From assembly GCA_003551945.1 (NCBI GenBank), contig PUNZ01000173.1:1-64000 (forward strand): a stretch of 64,000 nt of DNA. The letters are read 5' to 3'. This stretch comes from Halovenus sp. (GTDB lineage Archaea > Halobacteriota > Halobacteria > Halobacteriales > Haloarculaceae). Positions 27,946 through 38,100 of the stretch are shown here, in pieces (position 1 is the first letter of the stretch; every line of letters begins with the position of its first letter). A program made the translations under genes and the position numbers. The notes below the pieces were generated by a model. It had not been told where the DNA came from. It saw only the letters and a list, made by a program, of their open reading frames with translations, and made no database searches.

Positions 27946-28275
27946 ATGGACGGCATTATCTTCTTTGCCACCGAGCAACATGACCAAATCGTCGAGTACT
28001 ACACAGACCTTGGGGCAACCGTCTGGCGGGAACAGCCCGACTGCACGATTTTGGAGATAGGAACCTGTAAGGTCGGCTTTTGTGCCAGAGAGACTGCAGA
28101 TACCGACGGAATACTCACCTTTGTTTATCCCGACAGGGAGGGAGTGGATAGCATGTATGAACGCAGCAAAGAGACAGCAGATGAACCCCCTCGGTATAAC
28201 GAGAAATACGAGATATACCAGTTTTTTGCGACTGATCCAGAAGGTCGAACTGTTGAGTTTCAGACCTTCGAGTGA
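27946..28275 (+). CDS. VOC (glyoxalase/bleomycin resistance-like) family protein
   Basis: 109 aa from MDGIIFFATEQHDQIVEYY; the ORF track adds 18 residues that overlap the end of the CadD-like gene. The pattern is one VOC domain: helix IVEYYTDLGATVWREQPD, strand ILEIGTCKVGF, then the closing block YQFFATDPEGRTVEFQTFE with the usual DPEG turn and a terminal Glu metal-ligand position. The size fits single-domain members that dimerise. The enzymatic role is unknown. It probably follows the CadD-like gene in one operon. Confidence 0.85.
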   Translation: MDGIIFFATEQHDQIVEYYTDLGATVWREQPDCTILEIGTCKVGFCARETADTDGILTFVYPDREGVDSMYERSKETADEPPRYNEKYEIYQFFATDPEGRTVEFQTFE

Positions 28276-28433
28276 GGACACGAACCATCGCAAGCGCCTG
28301 GTTCGATTAACACCCCCTAAATCCGGGCTAATTCGGCTTGAATATCGCCGTGGTTTACCTGTCTTTGGCGTCTCGGACGATATGTAATGCAGACAAATGA
28401 GCGACCAAACAAACGATTGATGAATTCCGACGG

Positions 28434-28922
28434 GTGTCGACAATGGTGATTGGCTACGTGACCGGTACATTGCGAGGGGTAATTGCATGGAGTCTCGGAT
28501 ATGTGGTTGTCACAGTGCTGTTGCTAGCCGGCTTTCTTGACGAGACCGGATTCCTTGGGACAGCTGCGGATAGCTATCTTGCTGCGCACGTCCTTCCCGG
28601 TATTACCGGGTCGTTTGAATGGCTCGTGTTGCTGCCGGTTGCTATCATCGGTCTGGTCGGATTCCGCCTCGGGAACACAGTTGGCCGCGGCATACTTGGC
28701 AGGGCAAAGGCTTTGATTATGGGTGGAAGCGATTCCCGTTCGTACCGATTCAAAAAGGCCGGGAAGCAGGTGGCAATCTTCGGGGTTGGCTACCTGCTTA
28801 CCACACTCATCGCAGCAACAGTTGTCGGCGTTGGTACCCAGGATGTACTCATTGATACAGCAGGACTACTGGTTGTCGTGGGAATACCGGCAACTGGGAT
28901 AGGCGTTGTCCTTTCCGACTGA
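28434..28922 (+). CDS. Haloarchaeal integral membrane protein, unknown function
   Basis: 162 aa from GTG 28434 (ATG 28443 is an alternative that drops three residues). Four hydrophobic segments are visible: GVIAWSLGYVVVTVLLLAGF, a helix around FEWLVLLPVAIIGLVGFRLG, then after a basic loop (SYRFKKAGKQ) VAIFGVGYLLTTLIAATVVGV and DTAGLLVVVGIPATGIGVVL. No catalytic motif is visible and the family is not recognised. The preceding 160 nt after the VOC gene hold nothing I can assign. Confidence 0.68.
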   Translation: MSTMVIGYVTGTLRGVIAWSLGYVVVTVLLLAGFLDETGFLGTAADSYLAAHVLPGITGSFEWLVLLPVAIIGLVGFRLGNTVGRGILGRAKALIMGGSDSRSYRFKKAGKQVAIFGVGYLLTTLIAATVVGVGTQDVLIDTAGLLVVVGIPATGIGVVLSD

Positions 28923-29057
28923 GAGGGACGGTGAAGGTTTCTGGGCTGGAATTGTTGCGGTGACTGTGAAAGTTGTTCGCTGAGTGATTGCGTGGCAAGT
29001 AGACCACATATAGAGAACGCTTTGCAGGTATGACACGTATTTTGGACGATAGCGCAG

Positions 29058-29228
29058 CTACGACCGGAATGTCAATCCGACGCCGAACACTGCCAAGGCA
29101 ACAGCGAAGAATGCATATGGTCCACCGGTAGAACCGACAGCGATGATGAGAAGTATCGAAAAGAGAATGACGGCGATTCCCCGGAGCGGCCACACCAGAT
29201 TGGCCGCAGTGTCTATCTCATTGGCCAT
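29058..29228 (-). CDS. Small two-helix membrane protein (56 aa), missed by the ORF track
   Basis: Reverse-strand frame of 56 codons plus TAG. It begins MANEIDTAANLVWPLRGIAV and continues with two hydrophobic helices, ILFSILLIIAV and FFAVALAVFGVGL, joined by the tight turn GSTGGPY and ending FRS. The hydrophobic periodicity, the polar N-terminal cap and the absence of rare codons make it a credible small membrane protein. It is too short for the 60-aa cutoff of the track. It sits alone between a membrane-protein gene and ubaA. Confidence 0.62.
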   Translation of the reverse strand: MANEIDTAANLVWPLRGIAVILFSILLIIAVGSTGGPYAFFAVALAVFGVGLTFRS

Positions 29229-29351
29229 TTGAACCACGCAATCGTATTTGAGACCCTCTCAGGGATACTTGCTTCATCAACCGGATGAATTCGGCGTTTC
29301 GATGCATAACTATGTTTGATTCGTTGCCACTAAATGAGTTCGGGGAGCGTC

Positions 29352-30164
29352 TCAATCCGACAATGCACAACTCCCCTGATACGTTCCCTCCGAAACCGAG
29401 GAAATACGCGGTTCGTCCCCACAGACAGGACACTCCGGGTTGGCATTGATGGGAACTGTTTCGAACGAGAGGTCACGGGCATTGTAGACGAGTAACCGGC
29501 CGGCAAGCGTCGTTCCCTCACATAGAATGAGTTTGAGGACTTCGGTTGCCTGAATCATCCCAACGGTTCCGGGAAGAACGCCGAGTACCCCAGCAGTCGA
29601 GCAATCAGGGACGGCACCCTCGGGCGGTGCTTCGGGAAAGAGGCACCGATAGCATGGCTGACCGCCGGTCATCGTTGTTGCCTGTCCTTCGAACTGATAG
29701 ACTGCACCGTGAGAGAGTGGGGTGTCAGTCAACACGCAGGCGTCATTAAGCAAAAACCGGGTAGGGAAGTTGTCGGTTGCATCGACAACGATGTCATAGT
29801 CGGAAAGCAAGTCCATCACCGTCTCGACAGTGACTCGAACAGGATGGCGGTTGACGGTAATATCTGGGTTTAATTCGGAGATAAATTCCGCAGCGCTGTC
29901 GACTTTCTTCCGTCCAACGTCCTCGTTCCGGTGAATAACCTGTCGTTGGAGATTACTCAACTCGACGGTGTCGTCATCTGCGATGCCAAGCGTCCCAACT
30001 CCCGCGGCCGCGAGATATTCGAGAACCGGAGAACCGAGTCCCCCAGCGCCGACGACCAACACAGAGGCATCAAGGAGTGCTGCCTGCCCATCAGGGCCAA
30101 CATCCTCCATGATGACGTGTCGCGAATACCGTTGTAATTGGGTCGCATCGAGTTCCAGCGTCAT
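29352..30164 (-). CDS. ubaA: Ubiquitin-like activating E1 enzyme UbaA
   Basis: 270 aa MoeB/ThiF/E1 family protein. It adenylates the C-terminal Gly of SAMP ubiquitin-like proteins, both for protein conjugation and as sulfur carriers in tRNA thiolation and molybdopterin synthesis. The nucleotide loop is VVGAGGLGSPVLEYLAAAG (about 38-56). IADDDTVELSNLQRQVIHR and DATDNFPTRFLLND are hallmark blocks. Cys188 in VPDCSTAGVLG matches the catalytic Cys position of the characterised Haloferax enzyme. Two zinc pairs are visible: CYRC (171/174) and CPVC (245/248). The gene follows dtdA on the same strand, 57 nt downstream. Confidence 0.94.
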   Translation of the reverse strand: MTLELDATQLQRYSRHVIMEDVGPDGQAALLDASVLVVGAGGLGSPVLEYLAAAGVGTLGIADDDTVELSNLQRQVIHRNEDVGRKKVDSAAEFISELNPDITVNRHPVRVTVETVMDLLSDYDIVVDATDNFPTRFLLNDACVLTDTPLSHGAVYQFEGQATTMTGGQPCYRCLFPEAPPEGAVPDCSTAGVLGVLPGTVGMIQATEVLKLILCEGTTLAGRLLVYNARDLSFETVPINANPECPVCGDEPRISSVSEGTYQGSCALSD

Positions 30165-30221
30165 TGCTTACCGTATCGCTTCAAGCGCATTGAGCGTACC
30201 GACTAGAATGACCCTCCGTTC

Positions 30222-31604
30222 TCAGTCAGACGTTTCGGGCTCCAGAGAGAACGTCTTTTTCTCGACACTCTGGACCGCTGCTGGTGGAATAGTTTCGCCC
30301 CGAACCTCAACAGGCTGACCCGAGGCGAGTTTGCCGAAGGCCGGTCCCTCTGACACACCCAGCGTGCTAGCCTTGTCTGGGTCGAACCTTTCCGAACGGA
30401 CTGTCACTGTGTTTTCCGCTCGCGTAACCGTATCATACATTGATTCAAGCACACCGACCAGTGTCTCGATAATTCGGTCATATGACTCCATCGCAGACAA
30501 TACGACGGTTCCGGTTGGTCTGGTTCCCCCTTCGGCAGTCATGAAGGCGATTGATTCAGCGTTGATGGCGGCTCTCACTCTGTCACGGTCTCCGCCAACA
30601 GTTTCGGTAAGGAGCTCCTCTGGCAGGCGAACAGTGGTCCACTCGCTTGGCTCGATTTCTGACGCGCTCTGTGCCTGTTCCCCAATACGGAGTCCGTCAG
30701 AAATAGTGGCAATCTCCGCTTCGAGCTGGTTAATAAGAGAAAGCGAAACGCCATCGCTCTCGCGGACCCAGGTTTCGCTGACGACCCGATAGCCCCGTTC
30801 TTTCAGTTGAGGACGGAGCTCTCCGTTGGCTCCATCGAGGACGGCATACTCTGCATTGCTCATCTCGAATGCATGCGTCAGAACGTCTCGGTCAGTCTCA
30901 ACCTCCGACATTGCATCGAGTCCCCAATCAGCAGCGATATGCCCAACAGCCCAGTCCGTCTCACGGACAATCCGTTCGAAGCGCTGTGCATAGTGCCCGC
31001 CGCCAAATCCGACAAGATGCCGACACCGTGTCCCACCCCTGCCTTCTTCGCAGTTATCCGGCTCCACACCACGGAGCGAAAGAATTGCCTTCGCAACCCC
31101 TTTCGCCGCATCGGTGTCTTCCCATTGCTGTTCATCGCTCCCAATCTCAACAAACATTGAGGGTGCACCGACATCGGTCGGTCCGTGATGCGTACACTCC
31201 ATCCCAACGTCGTATCCGTCCGGAGCGAACGTCGCCAGCGACTCGATAACCACAGAGTGAGCGTGTGGACAGGCTCTTGAAAGGGCATTTGGTTGTCCGC
31301 CAAACTCAGCCGGGCCAAAGTTCCCGGTGTGGTGTGCGGTCAACAGCGGGCCAGTATCGCCCGAGTGACGTGAGGCAAAAATCAGCAATGAGGCATCCTC
31401 GAAGGCGTCTGCTGGTCGTTCGAGTTCAAGATGCCAGCCAGCAAACTCACGCATCTCTATCCCATCGACTCGATAGACTGTCCCGCCCCCATCCGCGTCG
31501 GGTCTGGACGTATCACTCGCTTCGTGCCACTCGGCTGCAGACAGCAGTGCATCTCTAATCCTCAAAGAGGCAGTATCCGCACGGGAGATAACGATACCCA
31601 ACAT
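30222..31604 (-). CDS. dtdA: D-aminoacyl-tRNA deacylase (archaeal DtdA type)
   Basis: 460 aa, longer than the usual archaeal core because of the halophile C-terminal extension. DtdA hydrolyses D-amino acids mischarged on tRNA. Core blocks are LIFASRHSGDTGPLLTAHHTGN, YDVGMECTHHGPTDVGAPSMFVEIGS, and the metal-like motif LVGFGGGHYAQRFERIV. A C-terminal region of about 150 residues follows. It lies 57 nt upstream of ubaA, which fits a tRNA-quality and sulfur-carrier neighbourhood, though that link is only proximity. The gene upstream on the same strand is DUF63, 74 nt away. Confidence 0.93.
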   Translation of the reverse strand: MLGIVISRADTASLRIRDALLSAAEWHEASDTSRPDADGGGTVYRVDGIEMREFAGWHLELERPADAFEDASLLIFASRHSGDTGPLLTAHHTGNFGPAEFGGQPNALSRACPHAHSVVIESLATFAPDGYDVGMECTHHGPTDVGAPSMFVEIGSDEQQWEDTDAAKGVAKAILSLRGVEPDNCEEGRGGTRCRHLVGFGGGHYAQRFERIVRETDWAVGHIAADWGLDAMSEVETDRDVLTHAFEMSNAEYAVLDGANGELRPQLKERGYRVVSETWVRESDGVSLSLINQLEAEIATISDGLRIGEQAQSASEIEPSEWTTVRLPEELLTETVGGDRDRVRAAINAESIAFMTAEGGTRPTGTVVLSAMESYDRIIETLVGVLESMYDTVTRAENTVTVRSERFDPDKASTLGVSEGPAFGKLASGQPVEVRGETIPPAAVQSVEKKTFSLEPETSD

Positions 31605-31678
31605 GTAATTGTCCGAAATAGCTGGCGCATCAAGTTCAGCGTGACGAATGGGTCGTGACCTAATGTGGAGGTCGGTGT

Positions 31679-32842
31679 TCAGATTCCGAAGGCAAATCGG
31701 AGCATGTCACGGGTCCCTGGTCCGAGACCAACGGCAATAATCGCACCCAACAGGACGATGGCAAATTTCGGACTCTCTTCCATAAACTGGCGGTCAAAGA
31801 CAGCGACGATAGCCAGTGGAACGATGATTTTGATGATTGCAAAGGGCCACGCTTCTCCGACATACACACCGAGGATTTCATCGCCGCCCTGAATTGCTTC
31901 TGTTGCAGTCATCACAAAGTCATTAAATGGATGTTTCGGGTCATAGCCAAGGCCAACATCCCAGACGTGAGTCCAATCGTTTGCAAGCACGTTGGCAAAG
32001 CCATCCACCGCATGTCCCCAGACAACAACAAAGCCGATAAGCCCAGTTCCAGCGTTAATTTCGGGCTTCCACCGTTTCGAGCCATAATGGGTTGCAAGAG
32101 CGGCCAGCGTTGCCAGGGTGAGAACGAGGAGAATAATACTCGGGTAGAACGACGTATACTCCGTCGTTACGCTAAGATACAAAAGATATCCGAATGCTGC
32201 AAGCAACCAGAACATACCAATCCCAGCAAGCGGATATGTCCACGTCTTGGTGATATCTCGGTGGTCAAGCCATTTACTAATGACCAACGCAGCTAACCCG
32301 ATGATAAAGACAGTGAAGTAAATGAATGGGCTAATCAACGCAGCGCTCGCGGGAAATTCAAGTGCTGGCGCTACATCGGCCCGAGTAGCTGCGACGAATG
32401 CATCTTCGACTGTTCTGAGCGCACCCCCAAAGAGCATGAGCGGAACCAGCGCAAAGAGGAAATGCGAGTACGGCGTGAGGTCAAAGTTTTCAAGCAACAG
32501 ATAGACCCCGGCAAGCACGAACATCAAAATCAGGATATATCCGAACGTAGAGATGAGGGTATATCCTGGTTCGGCAACAAATGCAGCATCATACGCATCG
32601 CGAGCGCACCCATGTTCTGCTTCGGTTCCAGGAACAGTACGACCCTCATCTGGGAATCGAACATAGCAACTCACACCATCCGCATCAGCGTGAACCGGGC
32701 CCCAGAAATACTGCCAGATGAAGCCGTGATATACCCGCTCGGTAAACGCAAGAGAAGCAACAACAAGTCCCACAACGGCAGTGATGGCCGTTCCAATCCA
32801 TGCCTTCTCGGGGCTAATATCGTAGCGGTCCAGGACGTCCAT
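31679..32842 (-). CDS. DUF63 family membrane protein
   Basis: 387 aa from MDVLDRYDISPEKAW; the ORF track adds two residues. About eight to nine membrane segments cover nearly the whole protein. Blocks such as GYTLISTFGYILILMFVLAGV, FALVPLMLFGGALRTVEDA and FVVVWGHAVDGFANVLANDW with a conserved His and acidic residues near the membrane mark the archaeal DUF63 family. Conserved polar residues inside helices suggest a transport or enzymatic role, but none is established. It is divergent from the HD-domain gene, with about 120 nt between. Confidence 0.88.
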   Translation of the reverse strand: MDVLDRYDISPEKAWIGTAITAVVGLVVASLAFTERVYHGFIWQYFWGPVHADADGVSCYVRFPDEGRTVPGTEAEHGCARDAYDAAFVAEPGYTLISTFGYILILMFVLAGVYLLLENFDLTPYSHFLFALVPLMLFGGALRTVEDAFVAATRADVAPALEFPASAALISPFIYFTVFIIGLAALVISKWLDHRDITKTWTYPLAGIGMFWLLAAFGYLLYLSVTTEYTSFYPSIILLVLTLATLAALATHYGSKRWKPEINAGTGLIGFVVVWGHAVDGFANVLANDWTHVWDVGLGYDPKHPFNDFVMTATEAIQGGDEILGVYVGEAWPFAIIKIIVPLAIVAVFDRQFMEESPKFAIVLLGAIIAVGLGPGTRDMLRFAFGI

Positions 32843-32961
32843 ACACACAGTGCGGGTCGGGGATTAATTGAGGATTCCGGTCTCGGATGCTCGCGGAGAG
32901 GCCGGAAACCACGCTGAGTAAGCAGATGACTTTTTGCGCTGGCGGTGTGAACGAGGCGAGT

Positions 32962-33783
32962 ATGAGCGAAGAAACAGGCGTCTCTGATGAAACGGAACTC
33001 CGAGTCTATGACCCTGCGGCAGACCATTCATTTCCGGACGAGCGACTCAACGAAGTCCTCGCCGCAATTGAAAGCGATGAAGAGATTCAAGCCTATCTCG
33101 AAGCACAGAATGTCAACCCTGTGATGCGGATGCAGTATAATGACCACGGAGCCAAACACGTTGAAATTGTCCGTAACAAAGCGTTGTGTCTCTATGAGCT
33201 GTTAAAACGTGGTGGCGTTTCGTTCAATGGGGCAACACAGGAAGGACTCGATGTTGCCGATGAACCGGTCATCGTTGCACTCGCGGCGACCTTACACGAC
33301 ATCGGACACGTGGTCCACCGCGACGAGCACCCGTATTACTCTATTCCGTTAGCTGCCGACATTCTCGACCGATTTCTCCCTGCGTTTTACGATACGACTG
33401 AAGCTGTCAAAATGAAAGGCGAGGTTCTTCACGCAATCCTCTGTCATCACACGTCCGAGAATCCACTGACGCTCGAAGCAGGTGTCGTCAGAGTTGCCGA
33501 TGGACTGGATATGGAGCGTGGTCGCTCACGCGTTCCGTATGAACAGGGTGGACGCGGTATCAACACTGTCTCCAGCCAAGCAATTGAACGGGTCAAACTG
33601 CTCGAAGGAGAAGATGTTCCGGTGATGATTGAAATCGAGATGACCAACGCAGCAGGTGTCTTTCAGGTTGATAACCTGTTGGCATCCAAAATGAACCATT
33701 CGAATGTCAAACAGCATATGCGTATTGTAGCCGTCAATATCCGTGAAGAAAGCGAACAGATTGTCGAGCGGCTTGAGTTGTAA
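32962..33783 (+). CDS. HD-domain phosphohydrolase
   Basis: 273 aa from MSEETGVSDETELRVYD; upstream in-frame residues look non-coding. Metal-binding HD-superfamily signature: HGAKHVEIV (first His), then LAATLHDIGHVVHRDEHPYYS (HD pair about 112-113) and LHAILCHHTSENPLTLEAGVVRVADGLD (distal His and Asp). The pattern suggests a nucleotide phosphohydrolase or phosphodiesterase. The C-terminal about 80 residues are beta-rich and unassigned. It converges with the FAD oxidoreductase gene (16 nt). Confidence 0.88.
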   Translation: MSEETGVSDETELRVYDPAADHSFPDERLNEVLAAIESDEEIQAYLEAQNVNPVMRMQYNDHGAKHVEIVRNKALCLYELLKRGGVSFNGATQEGLDVADEPVIVALAATLHDIGHVVHRDEHPYYSIPLAADILDRFLPAFYDTTEAVKMKGEVLHAILCHHTSENPLTLEAGVVRVADGLDMERGRSRVPYEQGGRGINTVSSQAIERVKLLEGEDVPVMIEIEMTNAAGVFQVDNLLASKMNHSNVKQHMRIVAVNIREESEQIVERLEL

Positions 33784-33799
33784 GCAGAGGTGAATGGTA

Positions 33800-35062
33800 C
33801 TACGGGAAAGCGGTCTCAATATGCCTTGCTGCTCGTCGCCCGCTTTCCATCGCCCCCTGAATTGAGGACCATTCTGTATAATCTCCCGCAAGATAGACCC
33901 CGCCCTGCGGGGAGTCGGTTGCAGGCCGTGCATCCCTGAATCCGGGCCGTTGTGTGACCTGCGCAAACGGAATTCGGTCGGTTCGGAGCAGCGTTAGCTC
34001 CGCGAAGTTATGCTCCGGATACCATGATTCGAGCGCTTCTCGAACGCTCTCTGCCAACTCCTGGTCAGTCTCGGCAGGGTCACCGAGGAACGTTGCGCTT
34101 AGTAAGTGCATTCGGTCGGGTGCGTACGATGGGGCAACAGCCGAGAGCGGTGCAATCTGATTCGGATAGCCGCTTTCCATATTCAACAGCAAACGACCAT
34201 CAGTTCGGAGCTGTTGTGTGTCGGGAAGCGAAAAATACTGCGTTACACAGCCCCGATAGCTTCCTTCATAGTTGAATTCCGGAAGCAGTTTCTCAGCACT
34301 GGCCGGGTCAGTTGCAACAACAACCGCATCGGCAGCGACCGTTTCACCGCGAGTCTGAACAGCCGGGTTGTCACCAGTGGTGATGGCTGAAACGGGTGAC
34401 TCAGTGTTGATTGTGACACCTACATCACGAGCTTGTGTTGCTAACTGTGCAGGTATTTCACCCATCCCTGCAGCGGGAACTGCTGTACTCCCACTGAGCA
34501 GCATTTTGAACGTATACTCGAAGACAAAGGCTGAAGTGGATAAGGACCGGTCAAGCGTAATACCTCCATAAAATGGAGTTGCAAAGTTACTGATAAACCG
34601 CGATGAAAAGCCAAATGCCCGCAGGTAGTCCTCGATAGTCTGGTCGTCAGTAGCAAGGATATCTGCGAGCGGCTTCCGTGCGAGTGTTCGCCGGAGTTTG
34701 AGGACTAACAGCTTATCGCGTAGCGAGACATTTTGATTAAATAGCGTCGCTGTCAGTGCTTTCGGGTCGCGTAAGGGGTCAGCAAGAATCGAACGTTCGC
34801 CTGAACTGACCAGCGTTGCACCGGGGCGGAATCGCTTGAGAGCGAGTGCATCCAAATCTAACTCTTCTTTGACCGCAGGGTACGCGGTAAACAGAACCTG
34901 AAAACCTCGGTCGAAGGTGTACCCATCCTCAGTTACCGAGCGAACGCGACCTCCAACTGTCTCGCCTTGTTCGTACAGCGTGACGGTGTGCCCGGTACGC
35001 CCAAGCCGTTTGGCTGCTACTAACCCGGACAGTCCGCCACCGACGACAACGATTTCTGCCAT
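33800..35062 (-). CDS. FAD-dependent amine oxidase/phytoene desaturase-like protein
   Basis: 420 aa from MAEIVVVGGGLSGLVAAKRL, with the GxGxxG dinucleotide motif and the following VTLYEQGETVGGRVRS block typical of the amine oxidase/desaturase superfamily. The C-terminal FAD block is QGGVYLAGDYTEWSSIQGAMESGRRAA. The middle region FSSRFISNFATPFYGGITLD is found in NAD(P)/FAD oxidoreductases of haloarchaea and plants related to protoporphyrinogen oxidase. The substrate is unknown; a carotenoid role is possible but no carotenoid genes are nearby. The size is normal. Confidence 0.88.
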   Translation of the reverse strand: MAEIVVVGGGLSGLVAAKRLGRTGHTVTLYEQGETVGGRVRSVTEDGYTFDRGFQVLFTAYPAVKEELDLDALALKRFRPGATLVSSGERSILADPLRDPKALTATLFNQNVSLRDKLLVLKLRRTLARKPLADILATDDQTIEDYLRAFGFSSRFISNFATPFYGGITLDRSLSTSAFVFEYTFKMLLSGSTAVPAAGMGEIPAQLATQARDVGVTINTESPVSAITTGDNPAVQTRGETVAADAVVVATDPASAEKLLPEFNYEGSYRGCVTQYFSLPDTQQLRTDGRLLLNMESGYPNQIAPLSAVAPSYAPDRMHLLSATFLGDPAETDQELAESVREALESWYPEHNFAELTLLRTDRIPFAQVTQRPGFRDARPATDSPQGGVYLAGDYTEWSSIQGAMESGRRAARHIETAFP

Positions 35063-35147
35063 TACGCAGTGTTTGTACGCAATAACCAAAATGCCTCCGT
35101 GCGCCAGTTGTCAAAGGCAGGGAGTTTCTCAGCACGGAACGTTTGTC

Positions 35148-38100
35148 TCACTCACACTGTGTTTCCTCCCCGTTCACAGGCCCAGTGTGTGGATACAGAG
35201 CGGAACATTCTGGATTCGCAGTATCTCTGTCACCGACACCAATGCCACCTGGCGGAACGATGACGACAAGTGCTGTCCGCTCAGCAACTGAAATTGGGTC
35301 AACCTCCCCAACGTGTTCGTCCGCACCACCAACGGGAAGACTGACCGTAGCGTCCTCTCGAACATAAGTCAAAGGCGTCGTAGTCGCAGTTGTCATTAGA
35401 TTCGCGCTTACTTCGAATCGACTATATTCACCCTGTACCTGAACATCCCAGGTATTGACCGTTGCATACCACATTCCCGGTACAGGGAGAAGCGGCATCC
35501 CCGCAGGAACTCGTACGGGTGTATCGACGCCATCGACCCAGTCATCGTACTGGTCAATGTCAAACTGGTCTTCAACCGTCGAAGAAATTCTATCTTCGAT
35601 GATATCAGAAGAAACGTCAGTTAGCCCCTCACGAATGTACTCATCCAATTGTTCGAGTTCGTCAACCGCCGCTATCGTGACAGTCTGTTCTTTTGCTGAC
35701 GTCGTGAAAGCGGGATAGACACTCGATTCAACTGTTCCCTCCCACGCAGCCGAGCTGTTGAGATGGGACGGTTGGTACGTGTCTGCCCCAAGGTCAGCGC
35801 TCAATTGCTCCGTCAGTGGGCCAACGAGTTCGCCGTTTCCAATGGCTATGGCGCGTTCACCGACGGTATCGTACGCTTCGAGTTGGTCAGCAAGGGCTGC
35901 TTCAATCTGCTGTTCAGCATCAGCGACAGTCGAATCACTGGAAATGTGACACCGGTACTCGGATTGCTGGCACGTTTCAGGAACCGCAGCAAGTTCGATA
36001 TTCACTGTGTTATCAGCCTCATCAACGACACGTACCTCATCTGGGTAGAGTGCGTACAGAAGCGAATGGGTAAAGTCGTCTGCAAACTCCTCAATGCCCG
36101 CTTCAGTCTCCTTGCGGACCGTCTCAGTCTGGGTGGCAAGTGACTCCTGAGAACCATACTCCCCAGTCTCAGCGCCAACAATTGCAAGCTCGCCCGCCCT
36201 GAGTGCTTCTCCAGCGGTCTGAAGCGGCAGTTCGGCAGCTGGGTCACCAAACCCGATGACCGAACTTAGCCGGTCAAAGAAGCCAGCAGCAAGCGTTTCA
36301 TAGGGCATCTGCAGATGGTTATGATTGGTGAGCGAAAGCGGGGCAAATTCCTTGTCGTCTCCAACCTGTGGTATCTCTTCATCAGTAACCGTCTCGGTTG
36401 TTAAGTACGTCGGAGAGCCTCGAATTTCATAGCTGATATCCTCGCCTGTTTCGATTGGCACTGGTTCAGGCTCTTGCGGGTGGATACCCTGTTGGAGTGC
36501 AGTTACCCCTTGTTCGAGACCACCGTCAATATCTTCGAGTGTTTCATCGAGTCCCGAGAGGGCCTCGCTATGCCCATCATCAATGGCTTCGAGGTCCTGT
36601 ACAAGGAGGGTAAAATAGCTGTCTGTGAGTTCACGCTTAATAAGCCCCGCAACTGTCTGCGTGGTTTGGTCCTCGACGATTTCTGCTTGCGTCTTTTTTA
36701 CCTGAGTAATGAGACCGCCGACGGGAGTTGGCTCATCAACCCCGCCATCGGAGATGAGTTCGCTTCGTTCGAACGTGTGATTTACCGCTTCAACCGCTGA
36801 TTGTACGCTGTTGAGGTCGCTAAGGAGCGCTGCCCGAAATTCGTCACTCACCTGGTCTGCCAGCGAAATGTGTTCCGTTGTAGACCCTGAAAACTCCCCC
36901 GTCTCTGCAGAGGGTTCAACCGCTGATTCAAGCCACTCGGCCATAGCCTCGTCACTCGAATCACCAGCAATCCCCGTGAGGATCGCCTCGGGTACGCTAT
37001 CGGCTGTCTCGAACAATGAGTGCCCTGCAAGCATTGTCGATTCGTGTGCGCTAGTCCAATCAGCCACTGTTTCACCCGCGATGGGCCCCGAAGCGTGTGA
37101 GTCTGGGCCGATTTCGTCCACAGCAATAGCAAGCGAGAGTGTACTGTCAGCAGTCTCAGTTTCGGTAGTCGTGGCTGATTTGGTTGTTCCGTTGGAACGG
37201 TTCAAGTGCCACGTTTTCTCCTCTCGGACCGTAACCGTGGCCGTAATATCCGACAGTGAAAGGTCTCCGTTCTGAGAACTCTCCGCGGACACCTCACTCA
37301 GAGCTGACCCAACCGAAGCGCTTTCAATTGCTGTGCGGACATGTTCGCGTTCCGATTCGGTCACCGTTGCTGAGTCGGTTGGTTTGTCGTGGGAAAACGT
37401 TACTTCAGAGGTTTCTACGGTCGAATCAATCGTGGCTTCAACCGTTACTGCACGGTCGATAGCAGATTCCAGTGAATGCGTTCCCTCGCCTGCCACAAGC
37501 GTCCGAAACGGGAGGTATGCCGTTTCGTTGACGCCGATGGTATGTTCAGCATCCATCCCTGGCGCAGCACCGAGCAGGTCAGTCGTCTCCGGTGGGTCCG
37601 GGAGTTTACCAGTTTGTGCGTCGCCAAGGAGCCATTCGCTACGTGAACAGATGTCGGCAGAGACGTCCGGTTCAGTGTTACTGTATTCTTCATAGAGGCC
37701 CTCTGCATCCTGTGATGCCATACAGAACCACCCCTGTCGAACGGCGTTACCGAGGGTCGGGTCTGCCTCTCCGAACACATCCTGTTGGGTGCGGTAAAGC
37801 GCGTGGTTTGTGATTGGTTCTAGATGACGGTTTGCGATAACTTCGGTAATTGGAGCACCACCGTACTGTGCATACCCGCGAGCCCACCCGAGGGCATATA
37901 GTTGTGCGTTGAATCGCTGTGAAAAGCCAGATTCGTACACCCCTGCATCAAGTCGCTCCTGAAACGCTTCAGTCCGCTCGTGCATCTCAAATAGCGGCGA
38001 CTGGAGCGTCACGGACACTGAAGTTGTTTCCGATGAAATTGAGTCCCCGTGTATCTGTGACTGTAATTCGACCTCGGACAGTTCGATAGTCACCAATCCA

